Below, one piece after another: positions 36,736 to 48,172 of a stretch of DNA of 64,000 nt. Made by a program: the position numbers and the translations under genes. The number at the start of each line of letters is the position of its first letter. Position 1 is the first letter of the stretch. Location: positions 9,264,001 to 9,328,000 of the forward strand of contig SMMW01000575.1 in assembly GCA_004794655.1 (NCBI GenBank). The letters run 5' to 3'. Below the pieces are notes generated by a model. That model was given only the letters and a program-made list of their open reading frames with translations. It did no database searches and was not told where the DNA came from. The DNA comes from Marisa cornuarietis. Taxonomy: Eukaryota; Mollusca; Gastropoda; Architaenioglossa; Ampullariidae.

Positions 36736-37857
36736 GTTTTGTACTGTAATGTAAAATAAATGTGAAAACCTAAAGCAACAAATTTACAGACCGCCTCAGG
36801 TGGTGTAAATTACATCAATACCAAAAACATTTTCACAGACCAGTGCAAGTCAAACCCAAACATTACATGCTATATGGTGTTCTAAGAGGGTAAACGATGA
36901 GGTGTCCGACATCAGATTTAAATTCTCTTCCATGTTCATACTCACTATTTTAAATCCCTTCTGTTTTCAAACTCCAATGGCCACTTGAGGTAAATCAAAA
37001 ATCACCTACACATTTACATTTACGCACATGTCAATGTGATTGTAACCAATGATTAACGAATAGAATATATGTACACAAAATGATAAAATAATACTAAATA
37101 ATAAGGCAACAATAAAACGCGAAGTCCCATCCAGAGGTCTCTGCTTGGACTTTAGTAAGGCTGTAAAGAAAGAGAAAAAAAACTAAAGTAAGAACACCTT
37201 GAAACAATTTAATACAAAATATCCATTGCAAAGCTTCAGAAGGATTTCATGCTCCTGGAATGATCACAGTGGAATTATGAAATCTTTTCTGGATAGGTTT
37301 TTAAAGCAATGTTTACAGTATTTTGCAGGAAGAAAACTGAACCAATTCATGTTTGCACAAAATGTCAAAGGCACAATTCTAAATTACTTGCATACAGGAG
37401 AAATGTCTGTATACTGACCAGGGACATCAAGCACGCCACATGCCTCTTTAGTGTGCTGAACCAAATGATATCCCATGTTTCTGAGCATAAATAAAGAAAG
37501 ACACCTAATGTACTGCACGTGGTCATTACTAACTTTGACAACAACTACTATTTTGCTAAAAGTGTGGGTGTATTTTTAGACTCGGCTGTTCCATATTATG
37601 AGTATAATACATACACATTAGCAGGGACTCATACACTCTCCTTCATAAAAACAAGACAACAATGAGATCACTAGATGTGCCAAATTTCCATAACTGTCTC
37701 ACAGACTATAGCCACTACTCTTCACAATTAATAACATTTTGTTTCAAGTTCTGATTGTTTGACACTGTTGTTGAATGAAACTTGAACAAGGTGTTGTGTT
37801 TAATTTAACCAATACAAAAATCTATCTAAAAATATTCTGGGATCAAACAAAACTTAC

Positions 37858-37902
37858 TCCTCGACATGACTTCGCTGATTTACCACCAGTTGGTTCTGAC
37901 AT
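37858..37902 (-). CDS. Candidate first coding exon (minus)
   Basis: A 45-nt exon bounded by an excellent acceptor (TTTTAATTCACAG| after a pyrimidine-rich stretch) and a consensus donor |GTAAGT. The ATG is the first triplet and the exon reads MSEPTGGKSAKSCRG, ending in phase 0. A small basic, Lys/Ser-rich N-terminus is implied, with an untranslated exon further upstream. Downstream on the same strand a strong acceptor (CTCTTTCTTTACAG|) sits at 37160/37161. Joining the two directly gives an early stop, so a further exon or a different partner is needed. A possible 57-nt phase-0 exon lies at about 37200-37260. I do not recognise the protein. Confidence 0.35.
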
Positions 37903-38465
37903 CTGTGAATTAAAATTAAAAGGAAACAATGAAAACAGTAAGTCCAAATAGCACCAATGACAACAATGGCGGAATTACTTTTGGCAGAGTGATCGTTCTT
38001 GACCTTTTTTGTTCGAAAGCGAAACAATCATATTTATCTTCATAAAATTTGTTATTAGTATACGTGCCTTATTTTCATCCTCCAGTTCTACTGCCTAACG
38101 AAAGACTATTCTTGCCACTCACACTATTCCATAAATGGACAAAAATTTACAGCTGTCAAGTAAAGTCTCATTCGTCGTATTAAACACACATATTGGTACA
38201 TTAATTATAACATTATATTTAATTCAGACTTCAACAGCAGCATCCTTGATTATGCGTAACCAACGCTGTGTCTGTATTACTGGTTGTTCGTTTTTGTGTT
38301 TGGTCCAAATTTTCGACAAGCTGGTCGATACACTTAACTGTGTTTTTGTGTCGATTTAGGTTTTTTAAAAATCGCACCGCTGTTTTCTTAGTTTAAGAAA
38401 AATTCTTGTCAGGGGTAAAGCTACAACTAAATATAAAATATGAACATATAAAAAAACCTGCATAT

Positions 38466-38466
<1 letters not shown>

Positions 38467-38541
<75 letters not shown>
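38467..38541. repeat. (TCA)n microsatellite
   Basis: About 25 uninterrupted copies of TCA. Confidence 0.96.
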
Positions 38542-39285
38542 GATGACTGAAAAGTTAATGCGTCAGATATTTGCAGTCAAATTTGCAGTTATTTTTGTGA
38601 TTATTGTTTTTTTTAAGTTTTACAGTGACGGATACTTTACGCGATTAATTAACTGCAAGGATTACATCAGCTATTTTTAAAGAGAAAGGTTTTTTCCCCC
38701 TTGCAACTATTGCTTTGTCTTTCTTTGTAAAAGATTTGGTATCAGTCTAGGTGTAGTAATGTTGGAAAAAGTCAAACGTTTTGCGTTTCGTGGTAAATTG
38801 ACAATTTAATGTCATCTGACGACGCTGTCGCATTTGACTCCGCCGAAGAAGAGAGGAAATCCTCACAAATTCCGTCTTATGATCTGAATAACTGAAACCT
38901 GACATTTAAGGCATAACTTATCGGTACACAGGAGGCCACGATGTACCGACAGGCTGATCCCTAATAATGGGAGAAAAACTGCTTCAGTCATGTCAGCTCT
39001 CAGCTAAACAGCCTTACTTGTCAGTTATTTCCATTTTACTCTTTAAATAATTTCTGCCAAAGCCCAAAAATCTACGGTTCATTTTCGCCTATTAGCTTTC
39101 ATTATTACATTAGCACGATTACGTGGCGCTTTGAAGAAGTGTTCAGGATGCAAAAAAACAAAAAACAAAAACAAAAAACAAAACAAAACAGAAAACTCAT
39201 TAGAGTTGTGGGGTTGGTGTCTTGGCTATCGTCCGCTGTTCCTTGCCTAGCGGTTGCACACGTTTTAAAGTCTGTGAAAAGCACA

Positions 39286-39474
39286 GAAAAAGATAAAATT
39301 TTCCAAATTCTTGGTGACTACCTCTCGTCTGTTCTCGCCTAAAAACATCGCTACGTCCCGAAATAGGTCAAAGTCACAGACCTCAGGATTGTGCCAAGAT
39401 ACGTTCACACTGAGAAGACTGCAGATGGGATCATATCTATGTACAAACATGACGTCACGAGTTTGACTTCTTTC
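39286..39474 (-). CDS. Candidate second exon of small minus gene
   Basis: Follows a good acceptor (TTTTTGTCTATTCAG| on minus) and stays open for about 62 codons to a TAA at about 39286. Its phase matches the donor of the candidate exon at 40370-40406: the split codon G|AA gives Glu, followed by RSQTRDVMFVHRYDP. The joined product would be about 75 residues with no recognised domain. The intervening ~900-bp intron contains a retrotransposon relic and a CA-rich tract. Evidence is splice signals plus phase only. Confidence 0.25.
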
Positions 39475-39589
39475 TGAATAGACAAAAATGAAAAGTATTA
39501 AAAATGACAAATGATCAACTTCATTAATAAATAAATCAATCGATTGATTCATTCAGTAGTCCCTTAACTGGTACCGGTCATTAGAGGGA

Positions 39590-39935
39590 GCGCACCGATA
39601 AACCAGGCACGCTAACAAGGCCCGCTACTCATGCTTGTCATGGGGAGATGATATGCAGGATCTGCGCTGGACGACCAGTCCAGTCTTTTTCACGTTTGTA
39701 AGCCAGTTCTTCCTCTGGCCATCGCGGCGTCGACCACCCTCCAAGGTACCGTGAATGGCAGTCGTTGACAAGGTGTCATGCTGGGTCACATGACCAGACA
39801 GACCAGATTATGCCGCTTGACTGTAGCCAGCAATGGTTTCTGGCGTCTTGTAACTGTGGCGACCGTGTATCGTACACAGCCATTGGTTTTATGTTTCCTG
39901 TACGAGATCCGGAACAGACTCTTCAGGCAGTTGTT
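39590..39935 (-). pseudogene. RTE-like ORF2 C-terminal fragment
   Basis: A continuous minus-strand frame from about 39935 reads RISYRKHKTNG and then PLLATVKRHNLVW. After one frameshift it reads GHVTQHDTLSTTAIHGTLEG and GRRRDGQRKNWLTNVKK. These match the C-terminal 'RISYLEHKTND..PLLATVKRRKL..FGHVTRHDSL....GTLEGGRRRGRQRK' signature of the family whose RT relic is at 31520-32330. The end fades at about 39590. Confidence 0.82.
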
Positions 39936-39977
39936 TGAAAACGTAAAGACATGCATGAGCACATATTGCTAAATAAG

Positions 39978-39978
<1 letters not shown>

Positions 39979-40044
<66 letters not shown>

Positions 40045-40325
40045 CGCACACATACACAGAGGTCACATACACAACATGCACGTGCTAACACATACACAGA
40101 GGCACGCACACACAGGTACACACATGTATACATTTGCACACAAGCACGCGCGCGCACGCACAGACACCTACACACACGTATACCACATATGTCACATATA
40201 AACATATATGCACATATACAAACACATCCACACACACACAAACACGTACATAAACAAATACAGACAATTCACAAACACATAGACACATACCACCCATAAA
40301 TCTCTCTTTCTCTCTCACACACAAC
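39979..40325. repeat. CA-rich tract
   Basis: A pure CA run (39979-40036) degenerates into about 290 bp of CACACG, CATACA and CACATA words ending in a TC/CA run. Confidence 0.93.
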
Positions 40326-40369
40326 GATTGAGACTAACAATTTTACCTGAAAAATAAAGAAGCACTTAC

Positions 40370-40406
40370 CATAATCTTTCTTAAAAGTCTTCTGACTGAT
40401 AACCAT
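40370..40406 (-). CDS. Candidate first coding exon (minus)
   Basis: An ATG in strong context (CAACAATGG) begins MVISQKTFKKDY and reaches a consensus donor, TATG|GTAAGT, in phase 1. A TATATAAAT motif lies about 25-30 bases upstream of the ATG; that is close for a TATA box, so the true start or transcription start may differ. See the matching exon at 39286-39474. The protein is not recognised. Confidence 0.3.
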
Positions 40407-40699
40407 TGTTGACAAAATGCTGCCAGATTTATATATTATGGGTTAAAACGACGACGGGAACAGGGTAATATAATTTTGCATGTGCGTATATGAGTTGATG
40501 TAATATGTGTATGTTCGTTCAAGAGTACGCTTTTCCCTTAATGAAGTTGTTTACTGTGTTTAATCTGATATATAACTTGTTACATGGCTTACACTGTAAT
40601 ATTTTCACAATAGAATTGCGTGGTTACCTCTGTGATGGGAAGTTCACGAATCCAGTTTTAGGGGCCGCTGGTATAAAAATAAAGAATTTGAGTCTTCGA

Positions 40700-40766
<67 letters not shown>
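40700..40766. repeat. (CA)n microsatellite
   Basis: A pure CA run of about 67 bp, starting 17 bp after an AATAAA word (40678-40683). Confidence 0.95.
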
Positions 40767-40767
<1 letters not shown>

Positions 40768-42116
40768 AAATTCCAAATTACACATCAGGCAGTCTCAGTT
40801 CGTATGTTCACGGGTGGATAGATGCTTTAATTCTGTCCGCAGTAAGTCAGGTAGGTGGCACCAGCTAAGGTATAAACACAGTGTATTTATTAAGATGGAG
40901 TAAGGCCTGTTCGCAAAGTACAAAGATGTCAGACATGATTAGCTTTTAGAACAAAGATGGGAAAACCTGTACATGAGCACACCGATCATATTTGTGGACC
41001 ACCTAAAAGATAGTGACATGAATGTTTATTTTAAACATACAAAATATAAATGCGTCCTAGACTACTGGACTGTACAGAATATGTTGAAAAAGGGAACAAG
41101 ACCTCTGCTGTTGTAGACCACTTTATTGTATTGCATTGCATTGTATAGCATTATACTTCGAGCATTGTATTTCATAAACCTCGATATGGAAAGAATTCAC
41201 GAACGATATAAAAGCTTAACATTATATCAATTTAGCTCGCTACCACCATACCGCTCCACCACATCTCCACCGATATGAAAAATGAGACAAATGTTGGAAA
41301 TAACAAGAAAAGGTCAAGCAAATGAGTGGGCTCGATAATGTATTATCTCTGCGGACGCATGTAATTAGGTTTTCGAAGAAGCGAACTTAAAAGTAACGAG
41401 TGCGAAAGATTTCGCACCATGAATTTTTAGTTCCATGACATGTCCTCGACAGCTTAAACTAGAATACAAAACAATCACACACGATGCAAAGAAATTAAAT
41501 TGTATAAAATAAACTGAGATGCGCATATTGAACAGTAATTAAACTTCTCTCTCCCCCCCCCCCACACACAGCACACTCTCTCTTTCTTACACATAAACAA
41601 GATGAAAGTAGACCGTGAAGTACACACGTAACGAAGGAAAGAGTCAGAGCCCATACTTTTCTCGAGGCCAGCTTTTTGTAAAGGATGTTGTTTTTCTCTC
41701 CCTCGCTGCCTTGACTTTGTCAACCCTATACGAAGTCAAATGCTGAGTCATCTGTGGCAAGTACGCTGCGCCACACGGGTATAGTATCGGGTAGTGTATG
41801 TGCTTCCCTGTTTAGACGCTGCAGTTGCTGTAGCTTCTAGGCTACCCACTCCCTCTTGTTACATATGTACATGCAAGCATAACCACTGATAATACAGACT
41901 TAGAAACACGTGAACTAATTGTAGAGTTTAAAATTCCGGGAAATATAAACAGCTAAAGTGAGCGTTCAGAGATCAATACATGTCAAGAAGGGAGACTAAT
42001 CGCGGAAAAATTTGATTAGGACAGCATTTCTGCCCTGACATCAATTATTGGTTAAACCATTTCGCTACATTAGTCTCTTTACGAGCTGCTGCTGTTGAAA
42101 TAAGGATAAACGTCTT

Positions 42117-42119
<3 letters not shown>
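40767..42119. other. Stretch without a recognised gene
   Basis: AT-rich, with a C-run near 41547-41560 that is a likely sequencing trouble spot. No domain, exon or mobile element recognised. Confidence 0.5.

Positions 42120-42201
<82 letters not shown>
42120..42201. repeat. (CA)n microsatellite
   Basis: A pure CA run of 82 bp. Confidence 0.96.
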
Positions 42202-42204
<3 letters not shown>

Positions 42205-42855
42205 TCAAGCTGCACCGTTTCAAACCCATGGCTCTGTTTCACTTTTCCACTAAAACTTAAACTCGCTCACTCTCAGTTTTCTCCATTTCACATTCTGCTT
42301 CACAGCTTAGTTTAAGAGATCTTGGATTTTTTGCGCTTGTCTACTTGTCGTTGCGTTGTTAGTCGTTTGACTGTTTGCGCCAAAGTAAGTGGGAAGGGGT
42401 TCCTTTCCTCCCCCCCGCATTTGATCTGCTATGGCAGCGCAAACCTGTTTACACACCCACGTTTTTGTATCTTGTTTATTTTTGTTTTGTGCCAAGTGTT
42501 GGATTAAAATGAGATCCTGTCAAGACATCGGTGTACTTACCCCCCCCTCCCCCCCACACACAGTCACAGAAATGATGTAGCGCACTTCTTCGACAGTATT
42601 GTGTGACTGAATAGTACTCACTCATTTCATTTCATTTTCATGTTATTGCTTCAGTAGACTTCAGTGCGTTCTCAATTTACTCCAGCCACTTCCGCCATGG
42701 AGGAGAGTTTTCGTTTATCTATGAGCATTTTTTTTTTACTTTTCACATCGGTGTAGTTCAAGGTAGATGTTTAAGATTTGTTCTCTTCAGTCGTTACTTT
42801 TCAACTGCTATGTTTAAGATATATTGTTGTTATCTGGTACCTCTTGACACAAAGC

Positions 42856-43129
42856 TGACGTCACTCGAACAACAGGATGACGTGTAATGATACCAACGTC
42901 GATTCCCTCCGACAATAGGGTGACTAGTAGTGACATTTCACAATGAGTGAGATGAGTGAGACAGAGTGAGATGTAGTTATCGTCAATGTTATGTCTCACA
43001 CAACGACGGCTTTGTCACGTCACTCGGTAGGATATGTACGTAAAGCTGCCATTATGACGTCACGCCTACTGACAGCGCGGCACATTGCTTTTACTCTCTG
43101 ACAGGGTGGTGGTAGGAGCCGTGACGTCA
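42856..43129 (+). promoter_or_regulatory. Cluster of three CRE palindromes
   Basis: Perfect TGACGTCA sites at 42856-42863, 43055-43062 and 43122-43129. One-mismatch or half sites are at 42879 (TGACGTGT) and about 43015-43022 (TCACGTCA). TGACGTCA is the full binding site for CREB/ATF-family bZIP factors. The last site ends 4 bases before the ATG of the gene at 43134, and its TGA is also an in-frame stop before that ATG. The whole window has only two other perfect sites (34819 and 39450), so the clustering is striking. A splice-acceptor-like CTCTCTGACAG at 43094-43104 leaves open that this is an internal exon rather than a promoter. Confidence 0.55.
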
Positions 43130-43133
43130 CGCC

Positions 43134-43901
43134 ATGTCCAAGCTGATGCTGACCCGCGCCAGTACCGTGGTGCTGAAAAACCGCCGGCGATATAGTGTGC
43201 GTACTCGTAACGCCAGGCCGCGGCGACAGTCCGCACCCACCGTGCTGCAACGCACGCCGGCCAGCCCCCGCGGCCACCACACACCCTCTCCCTCCCCCGT
43301 GCCGCTGCGACAAAAAGGCGTGGATGGCAGGACGACTTTTACCTATCCTCACCTGGAGAAGGACAGCGGGACGAAAGGCACCTGGAAGGAGAACTACTCT
43401 CGTCGGGGCAGCGTGCAGCCGCACCTGCTGCAGCAACAGCAGCAATACAGCAGCACCGCGCTTGCCACGACAGGCGCCGCTGCGGTAGTGGCATCGACTG
43501 GCCTCTCTAATACGGCAGCCACCGCCAGCAGCAACTACCATCACCACGACTACTACCACCACCACCACCAACACCCACATCACAGACAGCACCCGTACAC
43601 CGCTGCCGCCGCTTCGTCGTCCATCAACGAGGTCGTAGCTTCCGCCAACGCAGAGCTAGCGCGAGTGCAAGTGGACAGCCCCAAACTCAAGCGGATTACT
43701 TTTCAGGACTGCGTTCGAGGCGGGCAAGCGGAAGCACCCAGCTCTCTCCCTTGTTTCTCGCAGCTGGACGGCGAGTGTCATTGCCAGAGGAACCACGGCG
43801 CTGAACTCGAACCAAGGTCTGGAACCCCTGCCAGCCTTCAGGCGCATCTCGTCGTCGGCTGTGATTTATATCCCCCTGGTGCCCGGGGTACGATTTTCAG
43901 G
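43134..43901 (+). CDS. First coding exon, protein of unknown family
   Basis: A GC-rich 768-nt exon (256 codons, phase 0) starting at an ATG with G at -3 and an in-frame TGA four codons upstream. It ends at a consensus donor TCAGG|GTAAGT. Visible in the protein: a basic N-terminus, three RRxS motifs (residues 18-21 RRYS, 30-33 RRQS, 90-93 RRGS; the site class used by PKA and related basophilic kinases), a Ser/Pro-rich segment (about 42-58), five Gln (100-104), an Ala/Ser/Thr-rich stretch (about 105-133), a His-rich tract (136-153), then SPKLKRITFQDCVRGGQ (about 182-198). There is no signal peptide, membrane segment or recognised domain, so it is probably an intracellular, largely disordered N-terminal region. 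The upstream CRE cluster suggests cAMP-responsive transcription (inference). The long antisense frame at 43020-43592 is taken as its shadow. Confidence 0.7.
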
Positions 43902-44576
43902 GTAAGTGTCCCGCTATTTCTTCACTTCTTTTAACCTTAGACCTATGACCCCAGAGTACGAAATCTGTTGCTGTCCTCGAGTATTTTTCTAGTCTATATT
44001 GATCACATTAATTTTGTGTTTTTATTTTTTTCGTTTTATTCGCGACTCTACAGGTACTTAAATCACGCTGTCACTGCTTCAACAACGTGCACTTTCAGAA
44101 TTATTTCAGCCGTAACTGTTGCATGATTTACTCTGTAGTAAGCTTTAAAGCTCTGCTTTCACTAAAACCTTTTAAAGGCAAAGATATTAGATATCTGTGT
44201 CCTTAGTCTGAGGAGATCAACGTTTTGCCTACAGCTACAGACAAGAGCTCTCTGTGTGTTCGCCATCATGCCTTCTCCAGATCTTTTTGCTAATGCTTTC
44301 AAAACGGGTCTCTTTTAATTTGGTGAGGACAATACATCTGAGAAATAAACGAGGGCACATATTAAAAAATCCTTGACACATATGGGTACTAGACCTGCTG
44401 TAACATTAAGACAATGCCTGACTTGTCTATGAAAGAATACGAGTGTTGGTGTTACAGTCTACACCTGTCCTTGATTGATTTTTGTGATTCAGAGTCTGAA
44501 AACGTTTTTTAAAAAATCTGAAATGGCCAAAGAAAGAAAAAGAAATTAGAAAAACTTAAACAACCCCAATCTTGCA

Positions 44577-44841
44577 GCCCAAGGGACTTACCCTCTCTGT
44601 CCTCAACCCCTCTCTTTCTCTTGTCTTCTCTGTCTCTCGCAAAGCCTCAGACACAGTCTCCCAAACCTGTTTCCTCAGAAAAAGATCGAAAATGCTTGAG
44701 CCACCGACCTGTGTGCCAGTCATATCTGTTGAAGTAAAAACATTTCACCAAGCCTATCTCGAAAAACCAACACAAACAAAAAACCTCCCTCCAAACCCTC
44801 AAACTTTCCCAAATTCTCCGCTTTCGTTACAGTGCGTTTGA
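44577..44841 (+). CDS. Possible alternative terminal exon
   Basis: Follows a fair acceptor (ACCCCAATCTTGCAG|) and, in phase 0 as required by the donor at 43901, reads PKGLTLSVLNPS and so on for 87 codons to a TGA at about 44841. The composition is Ser/Pro/Thr rich and not convincing by itself, and no domain is seen. It could be an alternative 3' exon of the gene at 43134 or a chance open frame. Confidence 0.25.
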
Positions 44842-45831
44842 AGATGTGTCAGACCGACATCACAGAGATCGCCATTTCTACCAGAATCCGTTCCGTCTTA
44901 TGAATGCCCCCTTCTCATTTTTAGCTCCCTCTTATTGCGCATGCACGTGAACTTTCACCTTTTTCTAACACATCATTATTATTCCCAGCCTGAAACAGTA
45001 TTTTAACGAACTTTTAAATACGACTTTTGTTGTGAGATGTCACTATAGCCGTCATCTGCTTCCAGACAATGATAGAGCTTTGCAGTTTAGGCTTTGCTTA
45101 CTCTTCAGTTTTTTTCTCTTTTTTTTTCCTCTCTGTCTTTCTTTCATCACCTACTTTCATACTTTCTGAAAGTTTTAACACATATCTCATAAAAGTCACT
45201 GCCTTTCTTTATATGTATTCTGTGTTTCAGCATCGTTATTACTCACTATCTACTATCTACTAACACTTCTTGCTTTAATGTGTTTGTTTTCGCGAAAGTT
45301 CGGCACGTCTACGTTAGCCCTCCCTGTCGTGGAACAGTTTCTTGTTGATGTTATCGTTATGTCGTGTGTTACGGATCGTTATGTCGTATGTTACGAAATG
45401 ATTGAAATCTGAATATTTCCAGCAACAGCTGCCGCATCTGGTCAGCATCAATAATTAACAAAAAATAACGCTTGAGTCGACCTCTGAATTCGAATCAATA
45501 CCTGCCTTGAAACTGCCATACTTTTCAAAAGAAAGTAATAACATAAAGCACACGACTCCAAGTAACAGTTGTTTTTAACACATTGAAAGAAATTTTATTC
45601 TTGGTCTCTTGTGATGTTTCATATCTTATGTTAGTAATGGGTTCAGTGAACTCAATTTTTTTACTATGTTCGCTTCAAGCGTACATCGAATTATTTGAAG
45701 CTGTAAGAGAAGACAGATTAGTTTTGATTTTTGTATTTAGCAGCTGTCAAGTATCTAATCTCCACTTTCAAGCTAGTTTCCGGTTTCTCACGTGCAATTT
45801 TTTTGCAAGTGGTGCATCATTTTGGAAGCAG

Positions 45832-45870
45832 ATGCAAAAGTATGGTTTTGAAGTCAAGATGCCAGTTCAG
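45832..45870 (+). CDS. Possible 39-nt internal exon
   Basis: Ends at a consensus donor (GTTCAG|GTAAGT, 45871). Taking the acceptor ...GGAAGCAG| at 45831 gives 39 nt in phase 0/0 reading MQKYGFEVKMPVQ, compatible with the exons on both sides. The acceptor's pyrimidine tract is poor. A better tract (CAATTTTTTTGCAAG|) gives an exon from 45810 in another phase, which would need an intermediate exon. Confidence 0.4.
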
Positions 45871-46295
45871 GTAAGTGTTATTTCTTTGCAACTGTGTTTT
45901 TCCTGCTAATGTGTGCATATTGATTTATGCAAATTGTTTCAAAGAAACGTGCTGGTCTTGATTTTTGTGATGATTTTAAGTTCCGCGCAATATGAAGAAA
46001 GAGCTGACATAACTGTGCGCTTAAAGCGTACATAGAAGTGAAAGGCGCCATGTTTTTTCCGTACATTTCTACGATTGTTTAGTGACTCTCTAAAATATCA
46101 TAGATGCAGTAAGCCTGCAATTTGTTGCTCACTGTGTTATGAATTATTAATGCACACATTTGTGTGAATTTTAATTTTGCTAAATGGTGTTAATTCAAGC
46201 ATGAATCTTTTCACATGCATGACACATACACATACATACAAGACAAAACAACGGTAATCAAATGCTTCTTTTTTAACTGCAGATTTTTCTTTCAG

Positions 46296-46340
46296 ACGTC
46301 GCCGACAGATGACAATCTAGGACTTCCTGAGTCAACTTGA
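46296..46340 (+). CDS. Candidate terminal coding exon
   Basis: An excellent acceptor (ATTTTTCTTTCAG|, ends 46295) followed, in phase 0, by TSPTDDNLGLPEST and a TGA at 46338-46340. It matches the phase of the donors at 43901 and 45870, so a short Ser/Thr/acidic C-terminus is plausible. The joined product would be about 283 residues if no further exon lies between. Confidence 0.5.
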   Translation, partial: TSPTDDNLGLPEST

Positions 46341-46514
46341 AGAAGAAAGTTACCTAACCGTGACTATGCATGTCACGTCTTCAAGGGTTGGTCAATTATT
46401 TGAAGACAGGGGGAATAGAAAGAGGGGGAGGGGACGTAAACAACTTGAACCAGCGCCATCTTCTTGCTGAGGCAGAAGGTATAGTACAGTACCATCTGGA
46501 CGATGTTAGCTGGA

Positions 46515-46850
46515 CTGGGTGACCAGGGAAAAAAGAGGAAAATCTGACCCAAGATCTGCATGCTCAAGGTTGCTCTCCAGAGTCGGCATCCTCCTCTCCA
46601 AAGCAGGCTTCATGTCGTGGAGGTGAACCTGATGCGGAACACTACGCAGCTATCGCCAGGTCATGTCATCCTGCTCAGTCAGCCGTTGGCAGAGTACCTG
46701 ATGACGTTAGGTTTGATGGCATTAGTCGTTTTAAAAGTCACTCAGGCAAAACAGAGTCATGATGCTTATTCTGCAGGAAAAGCACACAGAAAATATACAT
46801 GACATGTCAAACTGGTGCTGACAATCAGCGCTTCAGTGCTTTTCATGGCA
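46515..46850 (+). pseudogene. Possible piggyBac-like transposase C-terminus
   Basis: A frame open from about 46490 reads GCSPESASSSPKQASCRG, then EPDAEHYAAIARSCHPAQSA, then RVPDDVRFDGISRFKSHSGK. An in-frame stop follows, then CLFCRKSTQKIYMTC. The order 'V..DVRFDG...' followed by a Cys-rich C-x2-C...C segment is what piggyBac-family transposases show at their C-terminus. The catalytic DDD domain is absent and the Cys/His spacing is imperfect, so the assignment is tentative. It would lie in or just past the 3' UTR of the gene ending at 46340. Confidence 0.38.
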
Positions 46851-48088
46851 TTCAGTAGTGTGTGACTAACAAGCCAAACTATGAAACTATGAAAATATTT
46901 CAGTGATTTATACACGAATGGATGCATGTGTATGATATATATATATATATAGGTGTTTCTATGAAGTATTTAATTGGTGACCACATTCAATTAAAGAAAT
47001 ATTTTGTATAGTCACACCGTTTGGATATTTTTGTTTCGTTGAAGTTTCCAGTCTAAGTGTGTCTTCAGGACTTGAGAAAGAAACATGTAGTCTATGGAGA
47101 CCATGCACTGTCAAAGTGTGCAGAATGTGAACACTTACATGTACTCTCTCGCTCACATGCACGCTTCAAGCGCTCGTTCTTAAAAAACCCACAAAAGACA
47201 ATCAAAACTTTTATTTCGATGTTCATTTACATTTTAGAAGGTGCATTTGCACTAGCAAATTTCCAAACTCACAATTTGTTAAAAAAATTTCTTGGGAAGA
47301 TATGGATTAAGATGAGAGAATGAATAACAGACCAGGATTAATACGTCTTTTAAAATTAAAAAGAAACAAACAAAAAAAGAAATCCAACACACAAAACAGA
47401 AGAAACCAAAACACAAAGCACAAGGCGTTTAAGCACGAGACAAAATGCGAAGTACAAAACACAGGACACAAAACGAAACTAAATAAAATAACGAAGAATA
47501 TTTCGTATGATTTCAACCGAAGATCACAACTCAAAAGGGAGACTGTCCAGTTTCTAGTAATAAATGTCAGGAGTAGTTATAAATGTTATAAATGTCAACA
47601 AACACAGAAGAGAGGCGTCCAATACACAGACAAGAAAATTGTCGCCAGCCACTTACAACAAAATTGATTTCCGTTGGAAGCACTCGGGACAATTGCCTGG
47701 GAACGCGCTGTCCGCTGCTTCTTTGTCCTTCACCATTTCTAACTAACCGCAGCTCGTTGTTAAAACTTCACGAGCACCCGACATTACTGTCCTGAAGTCC
47801 GTGGGGGTCATTCAGTGTTTGGTGGGAAATTTGTCAACAGTGCAGAGGGACTGAAAAAATTTAAACAAAGAGAGAAGTTTCAGTAGGTTTTGTTACTTTC
47901 TTGTCATTTAAAAGAGAAAGAGGCATGCAGACAAACAGATGCGCGCTGGGATCATTGCATTTGTTCTTTTACCAGATATGAAGACAGAAAGATAAAGAGG
48001 CGAAAAGGAAAAGAATGAGAGGGATGCAGAGACACAGTAAGAGAGACAAAGATAAAAGACGAGCAAGAGAGAGAGAGAGAGAGGAGAC

Positions 48089-48172
<84 letters not shown>

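Noticed and set aside
43020..43592. 190-codon minus-strand frame
   Set aside because: Antisense to the GC-rich first exon at 43134-43901, which has better start, donor and downstream exon support. GC-rich exons often leave open antisense frames.
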